Shown here one piece after another: positions 14,908 through 23,483 of a DNA stretch of 37,361 nucleotides. Location of the stretch: the NCBI GenBank assembly GCA_029212405.1, contig JARGNR010000048.1:10499-47859 (forward strand). The letters are read 5' to 3'. Source of the stretch: Saprospiraceae bacterium (GTDB lineage: Bacteria; Bacteroidota; Bacteroidia; Chitinophagales; Saprospiraceae). Positions within the stretch are counted from its first letter, which is position 1, and each line of letters begins with the position of its first letter. The translations under genes were made by a program, and so were the position numbers. The notes under the pieces are model-generated. The model was not told the DNA's origin and did not search any database. It saw only the letters and a list, made by a program, of their open reading frames with translations.

Positions 14908-16911
14908 CAATTTTGAAATTATTACATCCTCAATTTTGTCACCAACTTCAATATTATGTACGATATCCATGCCTGAGAACACTTTTCCGAAAATAGTATA
15001 CTTGCCATTTAAATGCATTGCGGGTGAATGTGTAATAAACCATTGCGTTCCTTCCGTATGTCGACCTGCAGAAGCCATTCCTATATATCCCTGATCATCA
15101 TAATACTTTTGAGATAATTCTGACCGTATTGAATAATCTAATGCTCCATACCCATCGCCTCTTGGACATCCACCTTGAATCACGAAATTAGGCACAACTC
15201 TATGAACAGTTTTTCCATCATAAAAATCTTCAAGAGCAAGACTTATAAAATTTGCAACGCTTCCTGGAGCCTCATAAGGATACATTTTTACCCTGATTAC
15301 TCCCTTATTCGTTTTAATAGCCACCTGTATCGAGTCCCCGTAGGTATCAAATATCGACCAATCTATTGGGTGATTCCATTCTGGAGTCTTAGGTGAAAAT
15401 GATTGGCCTGATAAATATGAAAGTGCTCTACCCAAACTATTGTATGTTTCAATCTCTTTAGGCAACTCTAATTTACTCATAGCGGCAGATATGAAATCTG
15501 TATCTTCTATTAATGGTTTTAGGTCTAAAGCCTCATCTGCTAGAAGTTCTCCATAGATTGCACAAGCACCTACATCTCCTGTTACGATATGTTCCTTGAT
15601 TAGCTCTACTATCTCACGCTTAACTCTTCTTTGCCCTCCTCTAAACGCTTGAATAAAATTGGGATTGCTTAAAATCGTATACAAGGCAGTTGCTCCCGCC
15701 GATTTTACGACCACATGGGAAGAAGAGGATGCCATTTCAGCGATCTCTTTATAATTAAAAGGATCATTGCTTAAAGCAGTCATATACGCTGCTATTTCAT
15801 AGGGGTTATCAGATGCATCTTTCAACTCTAAAATACTAGTCTTCAACCTATTCTTCGTATTTGTATAATAGACAGGCATATGCTTCAAAATGGAGCCATA
15901 TATTTTAGCTTTGACACTATAATGTTGATCCTCTGTTATGTAATCTTTATAAATTGAAGCGTCATTTCTGTTTCCATTTGAAAGTAAAAAATCAGCCGCA
16001 GTAGTTGCAATATTTAAATTTTCATGGTTTAACTTATCTAAGATAAATTCAATCACATTGATGTAAGGGTAATTGGACAAAGACCGGACAATATTTGTTT
16101 TTACTCGATAATCCGTTTCGTTTCCATAATGCCTTAAGAGCGTTGATAACACCTCATTATCCTTGGTCTTTCCAAGAGCAATGACCAATACATTTCTTAT
16201 ATCAACATTCTCCTCTTCCTCCAATTGTTTTGCTAGTCTGAATTTGTAACTTTCCAAATCCAGATCACGTGCACGATATAGATAATTTGCGGCAATAACC
16301 CGTACCTCTTCAGGATAACCTTCTTTCTCAGTTAGATATTGGACCATCCTATCCGTTCCTTCAGGCGACGTCATACTTCTCAAAGCATAATTGTAAATAG
16401 CACGGGCCTGCCCTTTTAACAACAAAGAATCGGTAACTCGATAAGTAGAAACGGTAGCCAATGGAGCCAGCAAGTTTTTCTTTCCAACTTTTCCTATCGC
16501 TTCCAAAATAGAAGCATTATAATGGTTGTTTACATCTAAGGTATCTTTCGTTTTGAATGCTGAAATCAATTCATTTGCTGAAGACGATTCCCCAATTTGT
16601 CCAATCGCATAAGCTGCAGTAGATCTTACCTGCATTACAGGATCGTACAACAATTTATACAATGAATCTAGTCCATCCTTGGATTGAAATGAAGTCAATG
16701 CATTCGCAACCATAAAACGGTAAGAAGGATCAAAATGGCTGGTGTAGGAAAGTAAGCTATCTAAATTTTGTTTATCCTGAAAATCAACTATCCTTCTGTA
16801 TGTAGGATCTTCCACATTTAAAGTAACTTCAGTTATTTCTTCTTCAATTACTGGTAAACAGGATGTTATACATAAAGAAACAATTAATATTAAAAAGCCA
16901 TTAATTTTCAT
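14905..16911 (-). CDS. HEAT-repeat / cyclophilin-type peptidyl-prolyl isomerase fusion lipoprotein
   Basis: Read from the ATG at 16911 (668 residues), where the lipoprotein signal 'FLILIVSLCITSC' is best; an ATG at 16932 adds seven residues. After the lipidated Cys comes a long array of HEAT/armadillo-like helical repeats (about 40-480), including 'DPVMQVRSTAAYAIGQIG' and 'VDIRNVLVIALGKT'. The C-terminal 165 residues form a cyclophilin domain, with 'FYDGKTVHRVVPNFVIQGG', 'GMASAGRHTEGTQWFITHSP' and 'LNGKYTIFGKV'. The catalytic Arg region HRVVPNFVIQGG is intact. It probably speeds proline isomerisation of envelope proteins, with the helical array holding partners. It lies 39 bases before gcvT. 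Confidence 0.9.
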   Translation of the reverse strand: MKINGFLILIVSLCITSCLPVIEEEITEVTLNVEDPTYRRIVDFQDKQNLDSLLSYTSHFDPSYRFMVANALTSFQSKDGLDSLYKLLYDPVMQVRSTAAYAIGQIGESSSANELISAFKTKDTLDVNNHYNASILEAIGKVGKKNLLAPLATVSTYRVTDSLLLKGQARAIYNYALRSMTSPEGTDRMVQYLTEKEGYPEEVRVIAANYLYRARDLDLESYKFRLAKQLEEEENVDIRNVLVIALGKTKDNEVLSTLLRHYGNETDYRVKTNIVRSLSNYPYINVIEFILDKLNHENLNIATTAADFLLSNGNRNDASIYKDYITEDQHYSVKAKIYGSILKHMPVYYTNTKNRLKTSILELKDASDNPYEIAAYMTALSNDPFNYKEIAEMASSSSHVVVKSAGATALYTILSNPNFIQAFRGGQRRVKREIVELIKEHIVTGDVGACAIYGELLADEALDLKPLIEDTDFISAAMSKLELPKEIETYNSLGRALSYLSGQSFSPKTPEWNHPIDWSIFDTYGDSIQVAIKTNKGVIRVKMYPYEAPGSVANFISLALEDFYDGKTVHRVVPNFVIQGGCPRGDGYGALDYSIRSELSQKYYDDQGYIGMASAGRHTEGTQWFITHSPAMHLNGKYTIFGKVFSGMDIVHNIEVGDKIEDVIISKL

Positions 16912-17152
16912 ATCCAGTTTTCTATAGATCATATTTTAGTAATGCAATTATTATGCTAAAAGTAGGACCAACTAAATTAAAGTTCAATATCATAAATTCC
17001 CCTTCCATATTGACAAGGCGAATAATCGTATAAGAAACGGTTTACACCGCTTAAAAGTGTATTAAAAAAGAGAGTATTGCATTCGACTACAGACTACCAA
17101 TTCATCTGTATTTTTAAAAACAAACTTGGAAATTCTAAACTCCTAGATAGAA

Positions 17153-17764
17153 CTATTCTCTAGTTTTACCTCTAAGCACACTTACATTCGGATTTATAGG
17201 ATTTCCTGAAGATCTACGGTAACTTACGATCTGTCCCGTATGATAAATAGCATCTGCTAAAGGCCCATTCAACAAGTTCCAAAATGGTAATTCGGAAGTT
17301 TCTTCTCCTCGTTTAAATACGATATCTAATCCTGAAACATCTCCTGTGGCTCTTAGAATATCACTCGCCATCTTTATATTTTGTAATGTTGCCTTTCGTT
17401 GTTCTTTCCAACTTAATTCTGGGTATGTAACACTATTATCATGTACTTCATTTTTTATCGTTCGCAATAAAAATCTAGAAAGTCCTAGAATATGCGTCAA
17501 TACTTCACTACAACTTTGCCCATCATTTCCTGGTTCAAAAGCTAAATCTTCTGCACGTAAATCTTTAGTGGCCCAAAAATACCGATAGCCAAGTCCATCT
17601 ACCATTCTAGCTACAACACTTGCCGCATTATAACTCATTGGTGCCTCAGGAATTTGATAATAGGGTAAGGTATCAAGTGGAGTCATCTCATAAGTATTGC
17701 TTGCCTCTATGCTGTTCAAAAAACAAAAAAAGAAACAGAAAAATAAAAGTGTTTGATATCTCAT
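17153..17764 (-). CDS. Exported DinB-like protein
   Basis: Read from ATG at 17764 (203 residues); the upstream alternative at 17791 overlaps the promoter -7 box. The N-terminus 'YQTLLFFCFFFCFLNSIEAS' is a signal peptide, unlike the cytoplasmic DinB-like protein at 1.6-2.2 kb. The mature part has the DinB helical pattern, with 'CSEVLTHILGLSRFLL' for the first His and 'LADAIYHTGQIVSYRRSSGN' for the C-terminal metal site, where Asp replaces the first His of HxxxH. Such a D-x3-H variant occurs in this family. Function is unknown; it should act in the periplasm. Confidence 0.78.
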   Translation of the reverse strand: MRYQTLLFFCFFFCFLNSIEASNTYEMTPLDTLPYYQIPEAPMSYNAASVVARMVDGLGYRYFWATKDLRAEDLAFEPGNDGQSCSEVLTHILGLSRFLLRTIKNEVHDNSVTYPELSWKEQRKATLQNIKMASDILRATGDVSGLDIVFKRGEETSELPFWNLLNGPLADAIYHTGQIVSYRRSSGNPINPNVSVLRGKTRE

Positions 17765-17778
17765 ATGCAAAATTTTCA

Positions 17779-17786
17779 CAAAGATA
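17779..17786 (-). promoter_or_regulatory. Candidate -7 box TATCTTTG of the exported DinB-like gene
   Basis: An exact TAnnTTTG match on the minus strand, 14 bases before the ATG at 17764. It supports that ATG over the upstream one. No clear -33 TTG is seen. Confidence 0.45.
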
Positions 17787-17837
17787 GCCATCTTTTGTTT
17801 AGTTGAAGTTGAATTAAATCACCAAAATAATAATGTG

Positions 17838-19175
17838 TTATCTTCTTCCTTTCTTTTTCGATTTTCTCTTCATCGCATTTTTAATTGTTCTCATCTTCGC
17901 ACGCTCTGATCTCGATAAGTTCGTCTTCTTATTCTTCGCTTTCTTCTCATGAAATGCCTCCCCTGCCGACTTCTTGACCGTATCTTTTAGTTTGATGGTC
18001 TTCATGTTGACCTTTGGCATTTCGTCTTCAGTCAAAACCTCTGAAATAATAACTCCATCTGGCAACTCTGATTCTGGAATGGTGTAATTCATCAAGCTTT
18101 CGATATTGGAAATGTGCTCCTTATCTTTCTCAGTTACAAATGTTAACGAATTTCCCTTTTTATCTGCCCTACCTGTTCTTCCAATTCGATGGATATAATT
18201 TGCGGCTACTTCAGGAGTATCAAAATTTATAACATGACTCACTTCAGATACATCAATTCCTCTAGCAACAATATCTGTTGCAATAATAAATCGATACGAG
18301 CCATCTTTGAAGTTTTTAATTACATTGAATCTGAAATTTTGAGATTTGTTGCTATGTATAACTCCAAACTGTTCCCCAAAATGGTCCTCAATTTCTTCTG
18401 CCAATTGATCAGCCAATTTCTTAGTTGCAGTAAATACCAAAACTTTTGAAAAGATTTCATCCTGATCAAGCAGTACCTTAAGTAAACTGACTTTCGAATA
18501 AAAATTTGGTATATGAAATAAAGATTGTTGAATATTTTCCAATGGAGTCCCCATCGGAGCAGCTTCAATCTTAAGAGGTCCTTTAAAATATTCTTGAATC
18601 AAATACTCTATTTCATCTTCCATAGTAGCAGAAAACAATAAGGTCTGTCTCTTTTCAGGAAGCATATTCAAAATATTCCTAAGCTGGGTTCTAAAACCTA
18701 AATTGAGCATTTCATCTACCTCATCAATTACCAATTTCTTGATTGTATTTGCCTTCAATGCCCCTTTTAGTAATAAATCATAAAGCCTTCCTGGTGTAGC
18801 TACCAATACATCCAGCCCCAATTCCAACATTGAAATCTGACGTTTGATATTGGCACCTCCATATGCGCCACCAACTACCAAATTCATTCTTTCAGTCAAC
18901 ATCTCTATTTGTTCTACCACCTGCACCACCAATTCTCGTGTAGGCACAATAATTAAAATTTGAGGGTATGGAGATTTTGTAAATTTCCAAAGGTTAATCA
19001 CAGGTAAAAGATAGGCAAGAGTCTTACCTGTTCCTGTTTGTGCCAACCCTACTACATCTCTTCCAGACATGATAGGAGAAAATGCATTTTGTTGGATGGT
19101 TGTAGGTGTTGAGTACCCATTTTCCTCCAATGCATTTTGCAATTGTTTTTTCAACTTTAAATCTGAAAACTCCAT
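17838..19175 (-). CDS. DEAD-box-family ATP-dependent RNA helicase with DEVD motif II
   Basis: A 445-residue RhlE/DeaD-like helicase. Motifs seen are the Q motif 'TPTTIQQNAF', motif I AQTGTGKT (45-52), PTREL (78-82), TPGR (127-130), motif II DEVD (151-154) in place of DEAD, motif III SAT (182-184), and 'HRIGRTGRADKKGNSLTF' for motif VI. The C-terminus ends in a long Lys/Arg-rich extension ('KMRTIKNAMKRKSKKKGRR'), suited to RNA binding. It should unwind structured RNA in ribosome assembly or cold adaptation. A clear -7 box TACCTTTG precedes the ATG. The substitution Ala to Val in motif II is conservative and ATPase activity is likely kept. Confidence 0.93.
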   Translation of the reverse strand: MEFSDLKLKKQLQNALEENGYSTPTTIQQNAFSPIMSGRDVVGLAQTGTGKTLAYLLPVINLWKFTKSPYPQILIIVPTRELVVQVVEQIEMLTERMNLVVGGAYGGANIKRQISMLELGLDVLVATPGRLYDLLLKGALKANTIKKLVIDEVDEMLNLGFRTQLRNILNMLPEKRQTLLFSATMEDEIEYLIQEYFKGPLKIEAAPMGTPLENIQQSLFHIPNFYSKVSLLKVLLDQDEIFSKVLVFTATKKLADQLAEEIEDHFGEQFGVIHSNKSQNFRFNVIKNFKDGSYRFIIATDIVARGIDVSEVSHVINFDTPEVAANYIHRIGRTGRADKKGNSLTFVTEKDKEHISNIESLMNYTIPESELPDGVIISEVLTEDEMPKVNMKTIKLKDTVKKSAGEAFHEKKAKNKKTNLSRSERAKMRTIKNAMKRKSKKKGRR

Positions 19176-19192
19176 ATGCTTAATTTATGCAG

Positions 19193-19200
19193 CAAAGGTA
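19193..19200 (-). promoter_or_regulatory. Candidate -7 box TACCTTTG of the helicase gene
   Basis: An exact TAnnTTTG match on the minus strand, 17 bases before the start codon at 19175. The -33 element is not clear. Confidence 0.5.
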
Positions 19201-19269
19201 CATATTGCAAATTCAATTTTTCCTTATTGGCTTAAAGACTATTTCTATTAAAACAAAAATTTAAATATT

Positions 19270-19308
19270 ACTAAAAAGAAAAGGACAATTGCACGATACA
19301 ATTGTCCT
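19270..19308 (-). terminator. Intrinsic terminator of the sigma-factor operon
   Basis: On the minus strand the stem AGGACAATTG / CAATTGTCCT (19299-19308 with 19282-19291, 7-base loop) is followed by a T-rich tract reading TTTTCTTTTTAG. It lies 24 bases after the stop of the T9SS-secreted protein gene. Confidence 0.9.
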
Positions 19309-19332
19309 ATCCTGATTCTTTAATTCAGATAT

Positions 19333-21483
19333 TTACTTTTTCACAAAAGAAGCGGAGACTTTACTTGAAGCATTCTCCTTAATAAAATACAAACCTTCTG
19401 CCAAGTGGGACACATCTACAATAATTTCATTGGTTTGTGAACTCGCAGTCAAAATTCGTCTTCCCATTGGATCTAATATATCAATACTTCCTATTCCCCC
19501 TTGAGGAATAGTCACATGTACAGTTTGATAGGCTGGGTTCGGAAATGCATTGATTTTGGTTTCTATCGACTGCTCTTCAATAGAAGAAATTACTGCTTCT
19601 TCTAATTCTTCAATATCAATGACTTCATTGTTTTCATTGACAACTTCCTGAGGGAATCCAGGTTTCAAACTAAGCAGATCAATCAATTTCCCTGACTTGT
19701 CTGAGACTGCTGAAATTTCGAAATAAATCTTGTCTATCGACTCATTTAAATCCATAGCTACATACGAAACGCGGAGCTCGGTATCATTAATGATGTTATA
19801 ATATACCTCTCCATTGTACTCAGATTCTAAGGATTCAAAGGTGACCCCATTTGATACTAATCCAGCCAGAAGTCCTTTAAAACTGACTCCTGAGTCATAA
19901 CTCAAGTTAAACGTAAATGGAACTCCAGCTTCAACCTCCATATCTGTCACCTCAAATACATCCAAATCTCTTGTATAAGATGTTTCATCGGACTTTACCA
20001 AGCCATCCTCTAAAACAGCACTGCCATTTATATCCCCTAATTTATACCCTTCGAATAAAAATGATTCATTTTCAAAATTGGTTTTATCAAAGTCATATTT
20101 TGTAAAATCATAATCGAAGTCAAATGGATTAAAATCAGAAGGAAAAGTCAATTCGGTAGGTTTGAATATCACATTTTGCAATTCTAAAGGATTCGGAATC
20201 CCCAAAATTATAGACCTTGTAAGTACTAAATCTCCAATACCATTATAGCCAGAGTTATCCAGATCCATGACAATGGCATCTAATGGATCATTAAAATCAT
20301 CATCAATAATAATACGTTGTAAAAATACAAGATCAAGAGTGCTAACCCCATTCAATTGAAATGGCCTGGAATCAAAATCCAATGTATTATTACCATCTAT
20401 TAAGTCATCTTCGCTAAGAATCCATCCTTTTCCGGTTGCACTTAAAGGGAGTAGAGTACCATTTACCGAAACTTTGGTATTTGCAAACGTTCCTAGAGGA
20501 GGATCATTTGAGATTTTTATCAATTTTTCACCATCTTCAAGAGTAGGCCCACATACTTCCAATGGATCTACCAATAATAATTGACACTTTGACACAAATC
20601 CTGTTGCTGCATCCTTGATATAAACGGTATGATATCCAATATCTTCGCACCCTAAAATTACTTCATCAGCATAATCAGTTGGTTCAGGTCCATTTATTGA
20701 TGTAATGGCCATTTGGACATCGGTACACGTATTTGCATTACCCAAAAACATGGAAGGAAATAAATTCACCTCTGCAGTAAGATCTAATTCTACAGATAGA
20801 CTAGATTCAGTAATCAGAAAACAATCCAAATTTTGCCATGCATAAAAAATAGAATTATCATATAAGGTCACCCCATTATCTGAATAAGATAGAACAATCG
20901 GTGTTATGTATTCCGTAATATTATCTGAGCTAATCGTTGGGCTATAAGTCAAATTTTCAGCATCAGATAGTAGTCCTATCGCTATTTCATACGTTCCGTC
21001 ACATTCTCCTGAATTAGAACAGATTGCAAAGTTTTCAGCTGCGAGTGTATATGGCCCCGTAGAATAGAAAGAATAGCCTCCTACTGCTTTGGGACAATCT
21101 TCAATTGGGTCATCGCAAAAAGTATAGTTGGGACAGCTATCAAATGGATCAAGAATAGTAAATAACCCCCAACAAGATTCTTGTAATTCTCCGTCAATTG
21201 TATATTCAATAATGTACTGATTCGTCCAAAATGTATTGCAATCTATTGGAATAATATCTTCTCCAGAAGTAATTACGCCTGATGTAAAAGGAGCAACATA
21301 ATAGGTTACCGTACCATTGGCAATAAAAAATTCAATATTATTAACCAAACTGGATGCTTGAATCCCTCCTTCACCATCTTCATTTAACGTAACTTCTATG
21401 AAAGTTTCACAACTTAATTGTGCCTTAACAACATTACTTGCAAAACATGCAACTAACAAAAAGTAAATAATTTTATGTTTCAT
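19333..21483 (-). CDS. T9SS-secreted protein with dockerin-like segment
   Basis: A 716-residue protein with a signal peptide (1-21, ending VVKA) and a T9SS type A sorting domain (about 641-716, beginning 'INAFPNPAYQTVHVTIP'). The first 310 residues are Cys-containing, beta-rich and of no clear family. Residues 378-428 ('STLDLVFLQRIII' and 'DLDNSGYNGIGDLVLTRSII') look like a paired dockerin-type calcium-binding repeat, followed by 'GYKLGDINGS' at 479-488. Residues 505-600 resemble a cohesin-like or adhesion beta-sandwich. It is the last gene of the sigma-factor operon, 32 bases after the beta-barrel gene, and is closed by a terminator. It is probably a cell-surface or released protein whose production is tied to that regulator. 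Confidence 0.83.
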   Translation of the reverse strand: MKHKIIYFLLVACFASNVVKAQLSCETFIEVTLNEDGEGGIQASSLVNNIEFFIANGTVTYYVAPFTSGVITSGEDIIPIDCNTFWTNQYIIEYTIDGELQESCWGLFTILDPFDSCPNYTFCDDPIEDCPKAVGGYSFYSTGPYTLAAENFAICSNSGECDGTYEIAIGLLSDAENLTYSPTISSDNITEYITPIVLSYSDNGVTLYDNSIFYAWQNLDCFLITESSLSVELDLTAEVNLFPSMFLGNANTCTDVQMAITSINGPEPTDYADEVILGCEDIGYHTVYIKDAATGFVSKCQLLLVDPLEVCGPTLEDGEKLIKISNDPPLGTFANTKVSVNGTLLPLSATGKGWILSEDDLIDGNNTLDFDSRPFQLNGVSTLDLVFLQRIIIDDDFNDPLDAIVMDLDNSGYNGIGDLVLTRSIILGIPNPLELQNVIFKPTELTFPSDFNPFDFDYDFTKYDFDKTNFENESFLFEGYKLGDINGSAVLEDGLVKSDETSYTRDLDVFEVTDMEVEAGVPFTFNLSYDSGVSFKGLLAGLVSNGVTFESLESEYNGEVYYNIINDTELRVSYVAMDLNESIDKIYFEISAVSDKSGKLIDLLSLKPGFPQEVVNENNEVIDIEELEEAVISSIEEQSIETKINAFPNPAYQTVHVTIPQGGIGSIDILDPMGRRILTASSQTNEIIVDVSHLAEGLYFIKENASSKVSASFVKK

Positions 21484-21515
21484 GATATTTGTATTTTTTC
21501 TTTAATTGAATTGAT

Positions 21516-22937
21516 TTAAAACCTGAAGTACAACCCACTAGAGAAGTCTATTGTGGTATATTTTTGATCGATCAAATATTGTGTACTGTTTATGTTGTTT
21601 AATTTATTATATCCTATCCGAAATCCAAGATCAACCATCCTTGATAAATGAGTTATTCCTTCAAAATGAATACCATAGCTATACCCACCAAACGTCCTGA
21701 ATTTTCCATCTTCATCTTGACTTAAATCATACCGATTCTGTGATCCAGAAAAACTTGTGAACCCCTGATATTTCTGATGAAAACTATAAGCAAAACTAGC
21801 ACCAGCTCTAACATTAATTTTGTCCAAATCCATTAGGTTTAATGACAAAGTAATCGGTAATTGAATAGTCCTCCATTGATTGTACCTTGTCTCCGTCACT
21901 TTTTGTATCCCATTAATCACTGTTGTTCCAGCAATACTCTCCACTGTTCCGTCTTGAAGATAAATTGTACTTTCTGTTTCTATTTCATTGCCTTCTACAA
22001 ACTCAGAAACAAAATACGCCCGCTCATGTATTTGTGTCAGGTTAATCCCAGAATAAACCGTCAATTTGGGAGTAATTCTAAAACCAACACCTCCCTCTAT
22101 TTTCCACATTCCAAGCACATCTACTACTTCATTTCGTCTATCCATTTCAGATCGCAACTCAGGGATTACCGTACGTAATGATCTGGATGCTAACCCTCCA
22201 CCTCCCAACACATAGAAGCTCCATTTATTCTTTGCTTTTGCTTTCTTCTCTTTTTCAAGGTTGATACGAGTTGGTTTTACTTCTCCTTTTAGATGTAGAG
22301 GTTCCCATTTCAAGACTGATTCAATTGTGTTCAAGAATTCGATTGTCAAAAAATCTCGTTTGCCCACATTCTCGTTATCCAATTGACCAGCTGTCATTTG
22401 AATGGATCCTACCAACTCTCTACCAGTTGATTTTGCTATTTCTAGATGGCTTTCTCCAATAATCTCACTGGGCATTATCTCACCAGTCTTTCTATTTGCT
22501 TCTTTCAAAGTAAATTGGTCTACATTAGATTGCTTTTTGCTGAATACTGGAGTAAAGTTAGTTGATCCATGAATAGCTTTCGTTTCGTAAGTGGACTTAT
22601 CAGTACTTGTTGAAGCAGAAGCAGTTACTTTTTTCGCCTGAATAATTTTATCTGAAATAGGCGGTACTACTTCTTTTTCTATTGATGCTGTACCTACAGA
22701 CAAATCAGGCACTAAAGCAAGCTGTTTCGTAGATAATATCGTCGAATCTGATGAAAATTTTAATGCACCTGCAATAATACCAAATAGGATGACCCCACTA
22801 AAAACCCAAAACCCAAATCGTTTCTTTCGTTTTTCCTTTGGAATATTTCCAGACACCTCCTCCCAAAGACCATCCACATCAATCTCTTCACGATGATTCT
22901 TAATCTGATGTATCAAATATTTTTCATTATTCTCCAT
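21516..22937 (-). CDS. Putative anti-sigma factor: one membrane helix plus C-terminal beta-barrel-like domain
   Basis: A 473-residue protein whose start overlaps the end of the ECF sigma gene by 11 bases, the usual sigma/anti-sigma arrangement. The first 40 residues are polar and cytoplasmic-looking ('YLIHQIKNHREEIDVDGLWE'), then basic residues and one helix (about 42-60, 'FGFWVFSGVILFGIIAGA'). A low-complexity periplasmic linker (about 61-235) follows. From about 240 to 473 there are strands typical of an outer-membrane beta-barrel domain ('KWSFYVLGGGGLASRSLR', 'ITPKLTVYSGINLTQIHE', final 'TTIDFSSGLYFRF'). No ZAS/FecR motif is evident, so the anti-sigma role rests on context and topology. 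It may couple the envelope to the sigma factor. Confidence 0.75.
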   Translation of the reverse strand: MENNEKYLIHQIKNHREEIDVDGLWEEVSGNIPKEKRKKRFGFWVFSGVILFGIIAGALKFSSDSTILSTKQLALVPDLSVGTASIEKEVVPPISDKIIQAKKVTASASTSTDKSTYETKAIHGSTNFTPVFSKKQSNVDQFTLKEANRKTGEIMPSEIIGESHLEIAKSTGRELVGSIQMTAGQLDNENVGKRDFLTIEFLNTIESVLKWEPLHLKGEVKPTRINLEKEKKAKAKNKWSFYVLGGGGLASRSLRTVIPELRSEMDRRNEVVDVLGMWKIEGGVGFRITPKLTVYSGINLTQIHERAYFVSEFVEGNEIETESTIYLQDGTVESIAGTTVINGIQKVTETRYNQWRTIQLPITLSLNLMDLDKINVRAGASFAYSFHQKYQGFTSFSGSQNRYDLSQDEDGKFRTFGGYSYGIHFEGITHLSRMVDLGFRIGYNKLNNINSTQYLIDQKYTTIDFSSGLYFRF

Positions 22938-23472
22938 AAAACTCTACTTTGTCATGATTGCGAATTAATTCTTGTAATTTCTTTTTTGCTCTGGTCAAAT
23001 GTGCTCTAGAAGTACTTTCTTGGATGTCCATCAATTCTGCAATTTCTTTATGCTTCAACCCATCAATAACATGCATTTTAAAAATTTCACGCAGTAAGGG
23101 AGGTAACTGATTTACAATTCTTAATAAATCATCATATTGCAATTCCTGTAGTACTTTTGCATCTTCTTTTGGTGGGTCGAAAAATGTTCCTAAATAAACA
23201 GATCTTTTCATCTCATTGGAATCCAATTTTCGCAATGCTGTGTGTATAACAATTTTACTCATCCATCCCTCTAATCTCCCTTCATGAGTGTAGCGAATTA
23301 TACCATTGAATATTTTAATCCATGCATCTTGTAATATATCCTTCGCTTGAGCTCGATCAACCGCATATCTCAATGCAATACTAAATAACAAAGGGGTGTA
23401 GTACTCTAATAGCTGCCTTTGAGCTCCCGATTCACCTCGCTTACATCCTTTTATTAATTCGGCTACCTGCAT
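22927..23472 (-). CDS. ECF-type RNA polymerase sigma-70 factor
   Basis: Read from ATG at 23472 (181 residues); two codons further upstream is only TTG. Region 2 is visible in 'VDRAQAKDILQDAWIKIFN' and 'YTHEGRLEGWMSKIVIHTAL', and region 4 in 'LPPLLREIFKMHVIDGLKHK', 'EIAELMDIQESTSRAHLTRA'. There is no region 1 or 3, as expected of extracytoplasmic-function sigma factors. It starts 11 bases after the upstream lipoprotein gene and overlaps the next gene by 11 bases. It should direct RNA polymerase to a small regulon, possibly including its own operon. Confidence 0.95.
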   Translation of the reverse strand: MQVAELIKGCKRGESGAQRQLLEYYTPLLFSIALRYAVDRAQAKDILQDAWIKIFNGIIRYTHEGRLEGWMSKIVIHTALRKLDSNEMKRSVYLGTFFDPPKEDAKVLQELQYDDLLRIVNQLPPLLREIFKMHVIDGLKHKEIAELMDIQESTSRAHLTRAKKKLQELIRNHDKVEFYGE

Positions 23473-23483
23473 GGACAATTTAT

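Noticed and set aside
1579-17764. The two DinB-like genes as a recent duplication
   Set aside because: They differ in signal peptide, metal-site residues and overall sequence, so they belong to different branches.
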